A stretch of DNA of 64,000 bases from Wagnerdoeblera intermedia (GCF_042647465.1 NZ_JBHRVN010000004.1), one strand, 5' to 3'; positions 44,764-54,304 are shown, counted from the stretch's first letter. A program made the numbers and translations. Notes: generated by a model from the sequence alone, not told the origin.

Positions 44764-46028
44764 TTTTGAAGCCAGGGATGCAGCGCTTCCATGGCGCGGC
44801 GGGTGCCGCCTGAGTGCTCTGCCAGGAAGGCTGTGATCTGATCGGGCGTAGGTCCTGCCCAGCCCTCAGCGCTGAAGGCACGCAGCACCTGTTCGGGGCC
44901 GACCTGCAGGCAGACGCCGGCGCGGATCGCCTCAACGGCCGGATATTCGATGGTGGAGATATCGGGGCCGACGACCACGGGTTTACCCAAGGCCAGCGGC
45001 TCAATGATGTTGTGCGAGCCTTTGGGGGTGAAGCCGCCGCCCACCAGCACACGATCCGTCATCGAGAGGTAGAAATACATCTCGCCGATGCTGTCCCCCA
45101 GCAGCAGATCGATGTCTGCCGGGGCTTTCAGGGTCAGATCTTTGTCGAAAAGCTCTGAGCGACGGGCGAAATTGACGCCCATTTTCGTCAGCGCCTCTGC
45201 CACCGGGGCAAAACGCTCAGGCGCGCGCGGCACCAGCACGATCAGCGGGCGCGGCGTCAGTTCCGTCAGCGCCCGCGCGATGGCTGAGAGGATCAGCTCC
45301 TCCTCGCCCTCAACGATTGAGGCGAGACCAATCACCGGACGCCCCCTGACCAGCGCCGCAAGCGCCGCTGCGCCTTTTTCCAAATGCGCGGGCGGGATCG
45401 GCTGATCGAAGCGCAACTCACCGGTCACGAAAATCGGCTCAACCCCCACCTCGCGAAAGCGCTCGCGCTGCAGCTCTGACTTCACCAGCGCCCCGGCAAA
45501 GCGGCGCATCACGGCAGGGCGCAGCGGGAAGCCCCGGTCGCGCATCATTGAGTTCAGCGGATAGCCCGCGTTGCACATCAACAGCGGCACACCATGGTCG
45601 CGGGCCGACTGCACCATGCGCGGCCAGATCTCAACCTCCATCACAAGGCCGAGTTTGGGGGCGAAAGCCTGAAAAAAGCGTTTAAAACAGCGCTCCAGTT
45701 CCAGCGGCACCCAGACCACCTGCACCGCCTCACCGGCGAAAACCTTTTCTGCCTCGCGCCGTCCGGCGGGGGTGAAACAGGTGATCAGCAGATGCTCTCC
45801 CGCCTCCAGCATGGCGCGCATCAGCGGCACCGCTGAACGCACTTCTCCAAGGCTGACGGCATGGAACCAGACTGCCCCCTTGCGCGGGTTTTCATAGCGG
45901 CCAAACCGCTCTGGCAGGTGCTGCGCGTAAAGCGGGTCCTTCTTCGCCCGTTTGCGCAGATAGCCCCGGATCAGCGGCAGAGAGACGGTCCAGAGTGCGG
46001 ACCAGAACAGCAAAAACGCCCGCATCAT
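44760..46028 (-). CDS. waaA: 3-deoxy-D-manno-octulosonic acid transferase family protein (GT30), paralogue A
   Basis: 422-aa membrane-associated GT30 enzyme; family members attach Kdo from CMP-Kdo to lipid A. Hydrophobic N-terminus (LLFWSALWTVSLPLI), catalytic-Glu motif HAVSLGEVRSA, MEVEIWP in place of METELWP, and the C-terminal CMP-site region GGGFTPKGSHNIIEPL. Its ATG overlaps the stop of paralogue B by 4 nt. Adjacent duplicates with nonulosonate genes leave open which donor each uses. The symbol fits the family; Kdo specificity is assumed, not shown. Confidence 0.85.
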   Translation of the reverse strand: MMRAFLLFWSALWTVSLPLIRGYLRKRAKKDPLYAQHLPERFGRYENPRKGAVWFHAVSLGEVRSAVPLMRAMLEAGEHLLITCFTPAGRREAEKVFAGEAVQVVWVPLELERCFKRFFQAFAPKLGLVMEVEIWPRMVQSARDHGVPLLMCNAGYPLNSMMRDRGFPLRPAVMRRFAGALVKSELQRERFREVGVEPIFVTGELRFDQPIPPAHLEKGAAALAALVRGRPVIGLASIVEGEEELILSAIARALTELTPRPLIVLVPRAPERFAPVAEALTKMGVNFARRSELFDKDLTLKAPADIDLLLGDSIGEMYFYLSMTDRVLVGGGFTPKGSHNIIEPLALGKPVVVGPDISTIEYPAVEAIRAGVCLQVGPEQVLRAFSAEGWAGPTPDQITAFLAEHSGGTRRAMEALHPWLQK

Positions 46029-47266
46029 TTCACCAGATCCAGAAGATCGCGCGCCAGCGGCCGCAGACTGCCCCGCGCCGCATGCACGATCTGCGAGGCC
46101 CGCGAGCGCTGCGCCGTGTGATCTGCCCGAAGCGCCGCGACCAGGTTCTCTTCCGTCACCGGAAGCGCCGCACCCGAGACATCAAGCTGCGCGAAGTCAG
46201 CCGCGAAATTCGCCGTGCGCGGCCCATGCAGGACCGCCGCCCCAAGCGCCAGCGGCTCCCAGGGGTTATGGCCTTCGATTTTGCAGAAGGTGCCCCCGAT
46301 CAGCGCCACGGGGATCAGACGATACCACAGGCCCAACTCGCCAAAGGTATCGGCAATCCAGACCGCCGCCTGCCCCGGCCCCTCACCTTTTGAGCGCTGC
46401 GCCACGGTCAGGCCCATGGCGCGGGCCGCAGCCGAAATCTCACCAGCGCGGTGCGGATCACGCGGCGCGATGACCAGAAGCCGCGACGGATCCTCAGCAA
46501 AAAGCTGCGCCTGGGCCTTCAGGGCAAGCGCCTCATCCGTCTCATGCGAAGAGGCCAGCAGCCAGGGGCTGCGCCCCTCAAGCGCGAGCCGGGCGGTCTC
46601 CAGCGCGGTTTTATCGGCGGCCAGCGGCGGGGCTGCAGATTTCAGCGAGCCGGTCACCTCCACCTCCCGTGCGCCGAGCTTTTTCAGATTGGCCGCGGTG
46701 ATCGCATCCTGAGCCGTGATCAGCCGGAAGCGCTTGAGAAGATTGCCGTAAAGGCTTTTCGCCTTTTCGCGGCGCGTGAAGGCCGCATCATTCATCCGCG
46801 CATTGACCATGGCCAGCGGTATCCCCGCCCGATCGGCGGCCACGACAGCACCAGGCCAGAGGTCCTGCTCAGCCCAGATCGAGAGGCAGGGTTTCCAGTG
46901 GTCAAGAAACTTCGCCAGATACTGCGGCGCATCGACGGGCAGAAACTGGTGGCGGGTGCGGCGCGGCAACTGCCCGCCCATCACTTCCGCCGAAGACCGC
47001 GCGGTCGAGGTCACCAGAAACTCCACATCCGGGCGCAGATCGGCCAGCTGCACGATCAGTCCGCGCAGCGCCAGAACTTCGCCCACCCCCACCGCATGCA
47101 GCCAGATCACCGGCGCATCCGGGCGGGGCAAAGTGGGTTCACCCAGCTTCTCGCGCCAGCGTGCGCCGTCTTCTTTGCCCTTCGCCAGACGACGGGTCAG
47201 AAGCTTCGGCGCGATCAGCGGCAGAAGGCGCGAGGCCGCAAGATAGGCCGCAAGCTGCAGGCTCAT
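46025..47266 (-). CDS. GT30 family glycosyltransferase (Kdo transferase-like), paralogue B
   Basis: 413 aa, homologous throughout to paralogue A but clearly diverged: HAVGVGEVLALRGL keeps the catalytic Glu, while the METELWP motif reads WAEQDLWPGAV, and the donor-site motif is GGTFCKIEGHNPWEPLALG. Preceded (overlap 4 nt) by the neuC-type gene and followed by paralogue A. Could be a second Kdo transferase or a transferase for the CMP-nonulosonate made by this cluster. Confidence 0.82.
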   Translation of the reverse strand: MSLQLAAYLAASRLLPLIAPKLLTRRLAKGKEDGARWREKLGEPTLPRPDAPVIWLHAVGVGEVLALRGLIVQLADLRPDVEFLVTSTARSSAEVMGGQLPRRTRHQFLPVDAPQYLAKFLDHWKPCLSIWAEQDLWPGAVVAADRAGIPLAMVNARMNDAAFTRREKAKSLYGNLLKRFRLITAQDAITAANLKKLGAREVEVTGSLKSAAPPLAADKTALETARLALEGRSPWLLASSHETDEALALKAQAQLFAEDPSRLLVIAPRDPHRAGEISAAARAMGLTVAQRSKGEGPGQAAVWIADTFGELGLWYRLIPVALIGGTFCKIEGHNPWEPLALGAAVLHGPRTANFAADFAQLDVSGAALPVTEENLVAALRADHTAQRSRASQIVHAARGSLRPLARDLLDLVK

Positions 47267-48387
47267 ACTGAGTGGTCCTCAAAGGCCTTTTGCAGCGAAC
47301 GGGTCCAGAACTCCGGATCATTCAGCACTTTCAGGAACTGATCCGAGGCCAGCCCCTCACCAAAGCCCGCATCGCGGCCGTGGTTTCTGCCCCATTCATT
47401 GGTCAGAAACCCAAGGATGGTCCCGCGGTCAGAGGCTTTCACCGAAGTCACCGACCCGGCTTCCGAGCGGTTTGACTGCCGCGTGCCGACATCAAGCGAG
47501 GGCAGCCCCAAGAAGGGCGCTTCGCGCACCCCGGCAGAGCTGTTTCCGACCATGCAGGCTGCGTTTTTCATCAGTTCCGAGAAATGCGCAAAACGCATGG
47601 AGGGCAGCACCCGGAAACGCTCTTCCGGCAGATCCTTCAGCACCCGGAAAATCCCGTCAGAGCCGGGATCGTTGTTCGGCGCAATCACCACGAAATTGCG
47701 CCGCGAGTCGACCAGGGCGCCGAAAAGCGCCTCCGCCTGTGCCCCCATGGTGGCCTGCTCAGAGGTCACCGGATGGAAGATCGCAATGCCGAACTCCTCA
47801 AAGGGAATGGCATACCGCGCCTTCACCTCCGCGAGCGTCACCCCTGAAGGGCGGGCGTGGAAATCCAGTTCGGGTGAGCCGATGACATGGATCACATCCT
47901 CCGGCTCGCCCAGCGACATCACCCGCCGCTTCGCCAGCTCGGACGATACGAAGTGATGGGTGCAAAGCTTGGTGCAGCAGTGGCGGAAGACCTCATCAAT
48001 GGTGCCCGAGACCTCACCGCCTTCAATATGCGCCGAGCGGATGTAATTGGTGGCCGAGACCATGGCGCCCGCCACCGCCTCAATCCGGTCGCCATGAATG
48101 ACGATCAGATCGGGGCGATGTTCAGCGATGTAATCGGAAAATCCGATCACCGTTTTCGCCAGGATGACATCCTGCGGATCGCCGGGCCGCTGGTTCAGAA
48201 AACCGTGGCTTTTGACGCCCGGCATCCGCTCCACTTCCAGCCGAGTCAGGCCGTAGCGCTCCATCATATGCATGCCGGTGACAAAGAAGCTGACCTCATG
48301 GCCCGCATCACGCGCCGCCGCCGCCAGCGGCTCCAGTTTGCCGAAATCAGCCCGGGTGCCGGTGAGAAAGAGGATTTTACGGGTCAA
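47263..48387 (-). CDS. neuC: UDP-N-acetylglucosamine 2-epimerase, hydrolysing (NeuC/LegG type)
   Basis: 374-aa cytosolic enzyme converting a UDP-HexNAc to free ManNAc-type sugar for condensation by NeuB. Signatures: LFLTGTRADFGKLEPL, IVIHGDRIEAVAGA, HIEGGEVSGTIDE and MVGNSSAGVREAPFLGLP. NeuC (UDP-GlcNAc) and LegG (UDP-diacetylbacillosamine) cannot be told apart by eye; no bacillosamine genes (PglF/E/D type) are seen in the window, which mildly favours NeuC. Overlaps both neighbours by 4 nt. Confidence 0.88.
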   Translation of the reverse strand: MTRKILFLTGTRADFGKLEPLAAAARDAGHEVSFFVTGMHMMERYGLTRLEVERMPGVKSHGFLNQRPGDPQDVILAKTVIGFSDYIAEHRPDLIVIHGDRIEAVAGAMVSATNYIRSAHIEGGEVSGTIDEVFRHCCTKLCTHHFVSSELAKRRVMSLGEPEDVIHVIGSPELDFHARPSGVTLAEVKARYAIPFEEFGIAIFHPVTSEQATMGAQAEALFGALVDSRRNFVVIAPNNDPGSDGIFRVLKDLPEERFRVLPSMRFAHFSELMKNAACMVGNSSAGVREAPFLGLPSLDVGTRQSNRSEAGSVTSVKASDRGTILGFLTNEWGRNHGRDAGFGEGLASDQFLKVLNDPEFWTRSLQKAFEDHSV

Positions 48388-49559
48388 AGAGTACGCTCCG
48401 CATTGGCGGGAGGATTGCGCTCATAGGTTTCAACCATTGCTCTGAACTCCGACAGAAGTTCAGGCGGTGGCGGCGCGATCAGCCCGTTGTCGATGCCACG
48501 AAGAATTTGCATGCGCATCCGGTGGAAAAAGGCCTGCGAGTTTTTCTTCACATAGGCTGTTCCGAAAAGACGATCCGCCGCAAGCGGGAAGCCCACATTG
48601 AAAGGCCGACGCAGAGCAACGGTTCTCACATGGGCCAGCGCCTTCACACGCCAGTCAGACGATCCGTCATAAGAGGCCAGGAGCGCCGCACCGTCGCGGG
48701 CATAGGTTTCATCGGCATAGGCAGCGTAATCGAGGGCGAGACGCAGATCCTCGACAGCTGCCGCTTCCATTGCTTCCAGAAATTCCTGCCGACGGATCAT
48801 GCCCTTCAGGCGCAGGCCGCGCTCCATCAGATATGACGAGAAGCCCACCTCACCATGTTTGATGGTATAAGATTTGTCGCTCGACATCCGATAGCTCTGC
48901 CAGAACGCCTGAAACGGCTCGCTGTGGATTGCCTCTCCGGAAAAGAGGAAGAAATAGGACTCGAGCTGGCGGGTCTCAAAGCTCTCAGCACCGCTGGCAT
49001 CGCGCCGCAGTTTCTGGTCCTGGTTGAGACCCACAGCATCAAGCCCCTCCGCCTCCAGCATCGCTTCCAGCTGCGACAGCGGATCGCCCTGAAAAGGGAA
49101 CCAGACGCTGTCGTTCATGATGATCAGCCGCTCGGCAGTCACACCTTCGCGGCTCAGAATGCGCAACCCGTCGCGGTAGCCGCCAAAGTCATAACCAAAA
49201 TTCGGCCTCTCAAGCACGCGCCAGCAGAGCGACGTCAGCCGCGCAAGATCGCCCTCAGGCAGCGGAGTGTTCAGAACCGCCAGCACTGCATAGCCGTGGC
49301 GGGTCAGGTAACCTATGGTGTGAAGGACCGAGGGCGGAAGGCCGCCGGGCTGGTAAATGACCAGAAGAGCCACCTTCGGGCCGATCGGCGCTGCCCCCGG
49401 AATCAAACGGATGGCCTGATCAAAACCCGCTTCATACTCAGCCAGCGTCTTATCATGGCGCAGTACTGCCGGCAGGTTCTGCAGACGGCGCGGCAGATCC
49501 TGCAGCTGAAAAGCCAGACGCTTCAGCTCGCGCTTCACTTTCCAAAAGGGCAGAGCCAT
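48384..49559 (-). CDS. Rhamnan synthesis protein F (RgpF)-like glycosyltransferase-associated protein
   Basis: 391 aa, no signal peptide. Residues ~60-260 resemble RgpF-type proteins: VALLVIYQPGGLPPSVLHTI, RPNFGYDFGGYRDGL, and RLIIMNDSVWFPF, an acidic/Asn-rich nucleotide-sugar-like pocket. The C-terminal ~110 residues are charged and helical. Position between GT25 and neuC genes supports a role in assembling the surface glycan. Specific activity unknown. Confidence 0.6.
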   Translation of the reverse strand: MALPFWKVKRELKRLAFQLQDLPRRLQNLPAVLRHDKTLAEYEAGFDQAIRLIPGAAPIGPKVALLVIYQPGGLPPSVLHTIGYLTRHGYAVLAVLNTPLPEGDLARLTSLCWRVLERPNFGYDFGGYRDGLRILSREGVTAERLIIMNDSVWFPFQGDPLSQLEAMLEAEGLDAVGLNQDQKLRRDASGAESFETRQLESYFFLFSGEAIHSEPFQAFWQSYRMSSDKSYTIKHGEVGFSSYLMERGLRLKGMIRRQEFLEAMEAAAVEDLRLALDYAAYADETYARDGAALLASYDGSSDWRVKALAHVRTVALRRPFNVGFPLAADRLFGTAYVKKNSQAFFHRMRMQILRGIDNGLIAPPPPELLSEFRAMVETYERNPPANAERTL

Positions 49560-49564
49560 GACGT

Positions 49565-50335
49565 TCAGATCCGCTTCAGCAGTTTGAGTTTCAGCATCAT
49601 GGCCAGCCTGCGCCCGTAATTCCCACCACGCATGGCATAATTGCGCCAGCGCTTATGCTTTGGCGGCTTTTTCACCGCCTCGAAGTTGCGCCCGTTGATG
49701 GTGCTGACGCCGCCGTCATCGACATGGCTGGGAAAGGGTTCAAGCCCAAGCAAACGGAAATCATGCGCCCACCAACGCGTCGCCTCATAATCAACCGGAA
49801 GCCGGATCGGCAGTACACGGCCCACCAGCTTCTGCGCCAGATCGCGGGTGATCAGATAAGCACCAAAGCCCGTCGCCGGACCAATATAGAGGTTGAAGTC
49901 ATACCCCTCAGCGCGGAACTGAGTCACCGGCACCTTCGCGCGGATCTTGTTCAGCTTCAGCATATCCCAGCGCGGCTGCTGCGACAAAGCCACCTCAAGG
50001 GCGGATTTGAAATCGTCATGGAAGACCACATCATCCTCCATGACCAGCGCCACTTCGGCGTCAGAGGCAAGAAAGGCCTCCCAGACGCGCAGATGCGACA
50101 GGAACACACCGATCTCGCCGGGCAGAATCTCACGCCCCATCTGACGCCGGAAGGCGGACGCATCAACGAAGCGCCCGGCCAGTGACGCGTCAGCCCGGCC
50201 ATCAACGCCCGAAAACCGCGTGACCGCAAAAGGCAGATTGAGCGCGGCAAGCTGCGCCTCCATCGCATCGCGGCGGTCTGTCGAGCGGTCGAGGTTGATA
50301 TACCAGGCGGCCAGCCGCGTCAGGTCTTTGCTCAC
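49565..50335 (-). CDS. Glycosyltransferase family 25 protein
   Basis: About 256 aa, LPS-type GT25 (beta-galactosyltransferase-like family). N-terminal AWYINLDRSTDRRDAM, then ILPGEIGVFLSHLRVWEAFL and the DxD-like MEDDVVFHDDF. Start GTG at 50335 overlaps the neuB stop by 4 nt; a GTG at 50350 is also in frame. Probably adds a hexose to the same outer-core or capsule structure. Confidence 0.85.
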   Translation of the reverse strand: MSKDLTRLAAWYINLDRSTDRRDAMEAQLAALNLPFAVTRFSGVDGRADASLAGRFVDASAFRRQMGREILPGEIGVFLSHLRVWEAFLASDAEVALVMEDDVVFHDDFKSALEVALSQQPRWDMLKLNKIRAKVPVTQFRAEGYDFNLYIGPATGFGAYLITRDLAQKLVGRVLPIRLPVDYEATRWWAHDFRLLGLEPFPSHVDDGGVSTINGRNFEAVKKPPKHKRWRNYAMRGGNYGRRLAMMLKLKLLKRI

Positions 50336-51372
50336 GCCAGATCCGCCCACTTCAGCTGGGTGTTACGGGTCACCGCGCGGGTCAGGCGCTTCCCCACCAC
50401 CAGGTCAAACTCAAAGGCCGGGATTTCGCCCGAGCCGGGGCGGCGCGCCCAGATATCGGCCTCGGTGATGACATGGCCTTCGGGCAGGTCCTTATCAGCC
50501 ACGACCGAGCCACGGGCGAAGCGGTAGACGTCTTCTTCCGGCGCGGTGCGTTGCTTGGGGTTATTGGCCGCGATCCAGATCTCTTTCGAGCGGTCCACGA
50601 GGTGGCGCAGTTCCGAGGGGTCCATCGAATTGATGATATCGGGGCCCTTGCGGTAGCGGGTGTCGGTGTAGTGACGCTCCAGAATGCAGGCGCCCAGCGC
50701 CACCGAAGCCAGCGCCATCTCCGGCCCGATCGAATGGTCCGAGAAGCCCACAACCGCATTGGGGAAAGCCTCTTTCAGATCGGTCACGCCTTTCAGCGAA
50801 ACGATTTCCGGCGGCGAGGGGTAAAGATTGGTGCATTCGAGCAGCGCATAGTCAACGCCCGCATCTTCCAGGATCTGCACAGAGGCGCGGACCGAGTCGA
50901 TGGTCTGCATGCCGGTCGACAGGATCACCGGTTTGCCCTTGCGTGCGATGTGGCGGATGAGCGGCAGGTTATCCGCCTCACCCGAGCCGATCTTATAGGC
51001 CGGAACGTCAAGGGTTTCGAGGAAGTCACAGGCCGCGCGCGAAAACGGCGTCGAGATCCAGATCATCCCCAGCTCTTCGCAATACCGCTTCAGCTCAGCC
51101 TCATCTTCGAGGCTCAGCGCGCAGCCCGCCATCACATCCCAGATCGAGACATCGGCATTCGGCGGGAAGATCGACTTCGCCTCATCCGTCATCTCATCTT
51201 CGATGATATGGGTCTGATGCTTGATCATCTCACAGCCGGCCAGCGCGGCCAGACGGGCCATCTCTTTGGCGACCGAAAGATCACCGCCGTGGTTGATGCC
51301 GATCTCGGCAATGACGAGCGGCGGAAAGTCCGGGCCGATGCCGCGGCCTGCGATGGTGATATTGCGGGGCAT
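50332..51372 (-). CDS. neuB: N-acylneuraminate/legionaminate synthase (NeuB family)
   Basis: 346 aa. Condenses phosphoenolpyruvate with a ManNAc-type sugar to a nonulosonic acid. TIM-barrel part has VIAEIGINHGGDLSVAKEM, KIGSGEADNLPLI, LSTGMQTIDSV and GFSDHSIGPEMALASVALGA; the C-terminal SAF/antifreeze-like domain (~285-346) begins FARGSVVADKDLPEGHVI. First gene of the six-gene minus-strand operon. Neu5Ac versus Leg/Pse specificity is not decided. Confidence 0.92.
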   Translation of the reverse strand: MPRNITIAGRGIGPDFPPLVIAEIGINHGGDLSVAKEMARLAALAGCEMIKHQTHIIEDEMTDEAKSIFPPNADVSIWDVMAGCALSLEDEAELKRYCEELGMIWISTPFSRAACDFLETLDVPAYKIGSGEADNLPLIRHIARKGKPVILSTGMQTIDSVRASVQILEDAGVDYALLECTNLYPSPPEIVSLKGVTDLKEAFPNAVVGFSDHSIGPEMALASVALGACILERHYTDTRYRKGPDIINSMDPSELRHLVDRSKEIWIAANNPKQRTAPEEDVYRFARGSVVADKDLPEGHVITEADIWARRPGSGEIPAFEFDLVVGKRLTRAVTRNTQLKWADLA

Positions 51373-51563
51373 TTCACTCTCCCGGAGCCTGTGAACCTGT
51401 CGGATTTCTGCTGCCCCATGACGCCCTGGCTGTCAAGAAGACCCCCTGCCCCTTCCCCTGCGCAGGCGGAAACCCGATATAAGGAAAACAGCCGACCCTC
51501 GCCTCCGGCTCCCGCCTGAGGTAGATCAAAGGGAAACGGGCTGCGCTCAGAAAGGATCAGAAC

Positions 51564-52535
51564 ATGTCGGGAACCGATCCGGAAACGGCCTCGCGCGGTG
51601 TCGCGCAGCGCGTGCTGCGGGTGGAAGCCGCAGCGCTGGAGCGGCTGGCAGCAGAGCTGCCGGGCGATTTCGCCGCTGCCGTGCAGACGATCCTGAACGC
51701 AAAAGGCCGGCTCATCGTCTCGGGCATGGGGAAATCGGGCCATATCGGCAAGAAGATCGCGGCCACCCTCGCCTCGACCGGGACGCCCTCGTTCTTTGTG
51801 CACCCCGCCGAGGCGAGCCACGGCGACCTGGGCATGGTGACGCCCGATGATCTTTGCCTGATGATCTCAAACTCAGGGGAAACCTCTGAGCTGGGCGATC
51901 TGATTGCGCATTGTAAGCGGTTCTCCATCCCGATCATCGGGATCAGCCGGGTTGCAGGCAGCACACTGATGACGGCTGCCACCCTGCGCCTTCTGCTGCC
52001 TGACGCACCCGAGGCCTGCTCTATCGGCATGGCCCCCACCACTTCGACCACGCTGACCCTGGCGCTTGGCGATGCGCTGGCCGTGGCGCTGATGGAGGCG
52101 CGTGCCTTCCGGCCCGATCAGTTCCGCACCTATCACCCGGGCGGCAAACTCGGCGCGCGTCTGGCCACGGTGGCGCAGCTGATGCACCGCGAAGAGCCGC
52201 TGCCGCTGGTCACAAAAGCCACCCCCATGCAGGAGGTGATCCTGGAGATGACGGCGCGGGGCTACGGCATTGCGGGCGTTCTGGATGAGGCGGGGCGGCT
52301 GTGCGGCGTCATCTCTGACGGCGACCTGCGGCGCAATATCACGGGGCTTTTTGATCTCAGCGCCGGTGAAGTGGCCACCAGAAGCCCGGTCACCGTCAGC
52401 CCCGGCCAGCTTGCGGCGGAAGCGCTGGCGGTGATGAATGCCCGCAAGATCACCGCGCTTTTTGCCACCGATGCGGATGCAAAACCGCTCGGCATCCTCC
52501 ATATCCATGACTGCCTGCGCGCAGGCGTTGCGTGA
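51564..52535 (+). CDS. kdsD: Arabinose-5-phosphate isomerase (KdsD/KpsF family)
   Basis: 323 aa. Isomerises ribulose-5-P to arabinose-5-P, first step of Kdo synthesis. SIS domain with GMGKSGHIGKKIAATLASTG and HPAEASHGDLG; catalytic His region ARLATVAQLMH; two CBS domains in the C-terminal third (~200-320). Divergent from neuB across a 191-nt gap that shows no other gene and must hold both promoters. Followed by kdsA and kdsB. Confidence 0.95.
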   Translation: MSGTDPETASRGVAQRVLRVEAAALERLAAELPGDFAAAVQTILNAKGRLIVSGMGKSGHIGKKIAATLASTGTPSFFVHPAEASHGDLGMVTPDDLCLMISNSGETSELGDLIAHCKRFSIPIIGISRVAGSTLMTAATLRLLLPDAPEACSIGMAPTTSTTLTLALGDALAVALMEARAFRPDQFRTYHPGGKLGARLATVAQLMHREEPLPLVTKATPMQEVILEMTARGYGIAGVLDEAGRLCGVISDGDLRRNITGLFDLSAGEVATRSPVTVSPGQLAAEALAVMNARKITALFATDADAKPLGILHIHDCLRAGVA

Positions 52536-52554
52536 GCCCTGACAGGAAACACCC

Positions 52555-53382
52555 ATGACCCAAGAGATCGTCCGGATCCGCGATATCGCCATCGGCGGAC
52601 AAAACCCCATCGCGCTGATCACCGGCCCCTGCCAGCTGGAAAGCCATGAGCACGCCCGCATGATGTGCGAGCGGATCCTGGAAGCCTGCGCCCCCACCGG
52701 CACGAAGTTCATCTTCAAGGCGAGCTACGACAAGGCCAACCGCTCTTCCATCAAAACCCAGCGCGGTCTGGGGATGGAAAAGGGCCTCGAGATCCTTGCG
52801 CGCATCCGCGATGAGTTCGGCGTGCCGGTGCTGACCGATGTGCATGAGCCCTCGCATTGCGCCCCGGCGGCAGAGGTTTGCGAAGTGCTGCAGATCCCGG
52901 CCTTTCTCTGCCGTCAGACCGATCTTCTGCTGGCCGCAGGCGAGACCGGCCGCGCGATCAATATCAAAAAGGGCCAGTTCCTTGCGCCCTGGGATATGAA
53001 GAACGTGGCGGAAAAGGTCGAAAGCACCGGCAACCGCAATATCATGCTTTGCGAGCGCGGGACTTCGTTTGGCTATAACACGCTTGTCACCGATTTCCGT
53101 GGCCTGCCGACCATGGCCGCGACCGGCTGGCCGGTGGTCTTTGACGCCACCCATTCGGTGCAGCAACCCGGCGGGCTTGGCGGCTCATCGGGCGGGCAGC
53201 GCGAATTTGCGCCTGTTCTGGCGCGGGCGGCCTGTGCGGTAGGTGTTTCGGCCCTCTTTATTGAGACCCACGAGGATCCGGATAATGCGCCCTCGGACGG
53301 GCCGAATATGATCCCGATTGAGCAGATGGGCGCTCTGATTGCTAATCTGCGCGCCTTTGACGCCCTGGCGAAGGGGATCTGA
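52555..53382 (+). CDS. kdsA: 3-deoxy-8-phosphooctulonate synthase
   Basis: 275 aa. Condenses arabinose-5-P and PEP to Kdo-8-P. Motifs ITGPCQLESHEHA, KASYDKANRSS, GLGMEKGLEIL, FLCRQTDLL and FDATHSVQQPGG are intact; the Cys in GPCQL suggests the metal-dependent class. Starts 19 nt after kdsD. Confidence 0.97.
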   Translation: MTQEIVRIRDIAIGGQNPIALITGPCQLESHEHARMMCERILEACAPTGTKFIFKASYDKANRSSIKTQRGLGMEKGLEILARIRDEFGVPVLTDVHEPSHCAPAAEVCEVLQIPAFLCRQTDLLLAAGETGRAINIKKGQFLAPWDMKNVAEKVESTGNRNIMLCERGTSFGYNTLVTDFRGLPTMAATGWPVVFDATHSVQQPGGLGGSSGGQREFAPVLARAACAVGVSALFIETHEDPDNAPSDGPNMIPIEQMGALIANLRAFDALAKGI

Positions 53383-53385
53383 GCC

Positions 53386-54201
53386 ATGTCTGATATCGCG
53401 ATCATCATTCCCGCCCGCTATGCCTCAACCCGTTATCCGGCGAAGCCGCTGGCAACCCTGAAGGGGGCGTCAGGGGTGTCGCGGACGCTTTTGGAACGCT
53501 CGGTCATGGCCGGGCGTAAGGCGGTTGCGGATTTCGGCGGCGATGTTGCCCTTTATGTGGCAACGGACGACCATCGCATCGCCGATGAGGCCAAGCGGAT
53601 CGGCGCTGAAGTCATCATGACCTCTGAAAGCTGCCGCAACGGGACCGAGCGGGTTTCTGAGGCGCTGAAGAACGCAGGCATCGCCCCGAAGATTGTGGTA
53701 AACCTGCAGGGCGATGCGCCGCTGACCCCGCCGCATTTCGTCACCGCGCTGATCCGCACCATGATCGACGAGCCGGAATGCCAGATGGCGACCCCGGTGC
53801 TGCGCTGTGACGCCGAGGCCGTGCAGAATTTCATCAATGACCGTGCCAATGGCCGCGTGGGTGCGACCACGGTGGTCTCGAACCGGGTGGGCCAGGCGCT
53901 TTACTTCTCGAAAGAGGTCATTCCCTTCACCAATGGCAAAGGCGTGGTGAACGGCGAGGTGCCGGTTTTTCATCACGTCGGGCTTTACGCCTATCGCCCG
54001 GAAGCGCTGGCGGCCTATATGGCCTGGGAGCCGGGGCCGCTCGAGACCCTTGAGGGGCTGGAGCAGCTGCGCTTCCTGGAAAACGGCCATCCGATCCGCA
54101 CGGTTGAGGTTTCGGCCCCTGGAGCGGCGTTCTGGGAACTGAACAACCCCTCCGATGTGCCGCTGATTGAGAGCTATCTGGCGCGGATGGGAATGGAGTG
54201 A
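53386..54201 (+). CDS. kdsB: 3-deoxy-manno-octulosonate cytidylyltransferase
   Basis: 271 aa. Activates Kdo as CMP-Kdo. IIIPARYASTRYPAKPL (nucleotide loop), NGTERVSEAL and VNLQGDAPL are typical, as is HVGLYAYRPEALAAY. It lies 3 nt after kdsA. Kdo-8-P phosphatase (kdsC) is not visible in the window and must be elsewhere. Confidence 0.96.
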   Translation: MSDIAIIIPARYASTRYPAKPLATLKGASGVSRTLLERSVMAGRKAVADFGGDVALYVATDDHRIADEAKRIGAEVIMTSESCRNGTERVSEALKNAGIAPKIVVNLQGDAPLTPPHFVTALIRTMIDEPECQMATPVLRCDAEAVQNFINDRANGRVGATTVVSNRVGQALYFSKEVIPFTNGKGVVNGEVPVFHHVGLYAYRPEALAAYMAWEPGPLETLEGLEQLRFLENGHPIRTVEVSAPGAAFWELNNPSDVPLIESYLARMGME

Positions 54202-54304
54202 TCCCCGCGCTCTGCGCAGGTCAGATCGCCGGATTCCTTTATTGAACCGCGACGCGCTCCGGGGTCTGAAAGGCCCCGGAGCGTTTCACTTTCGGGAGGA
54301 TCTG

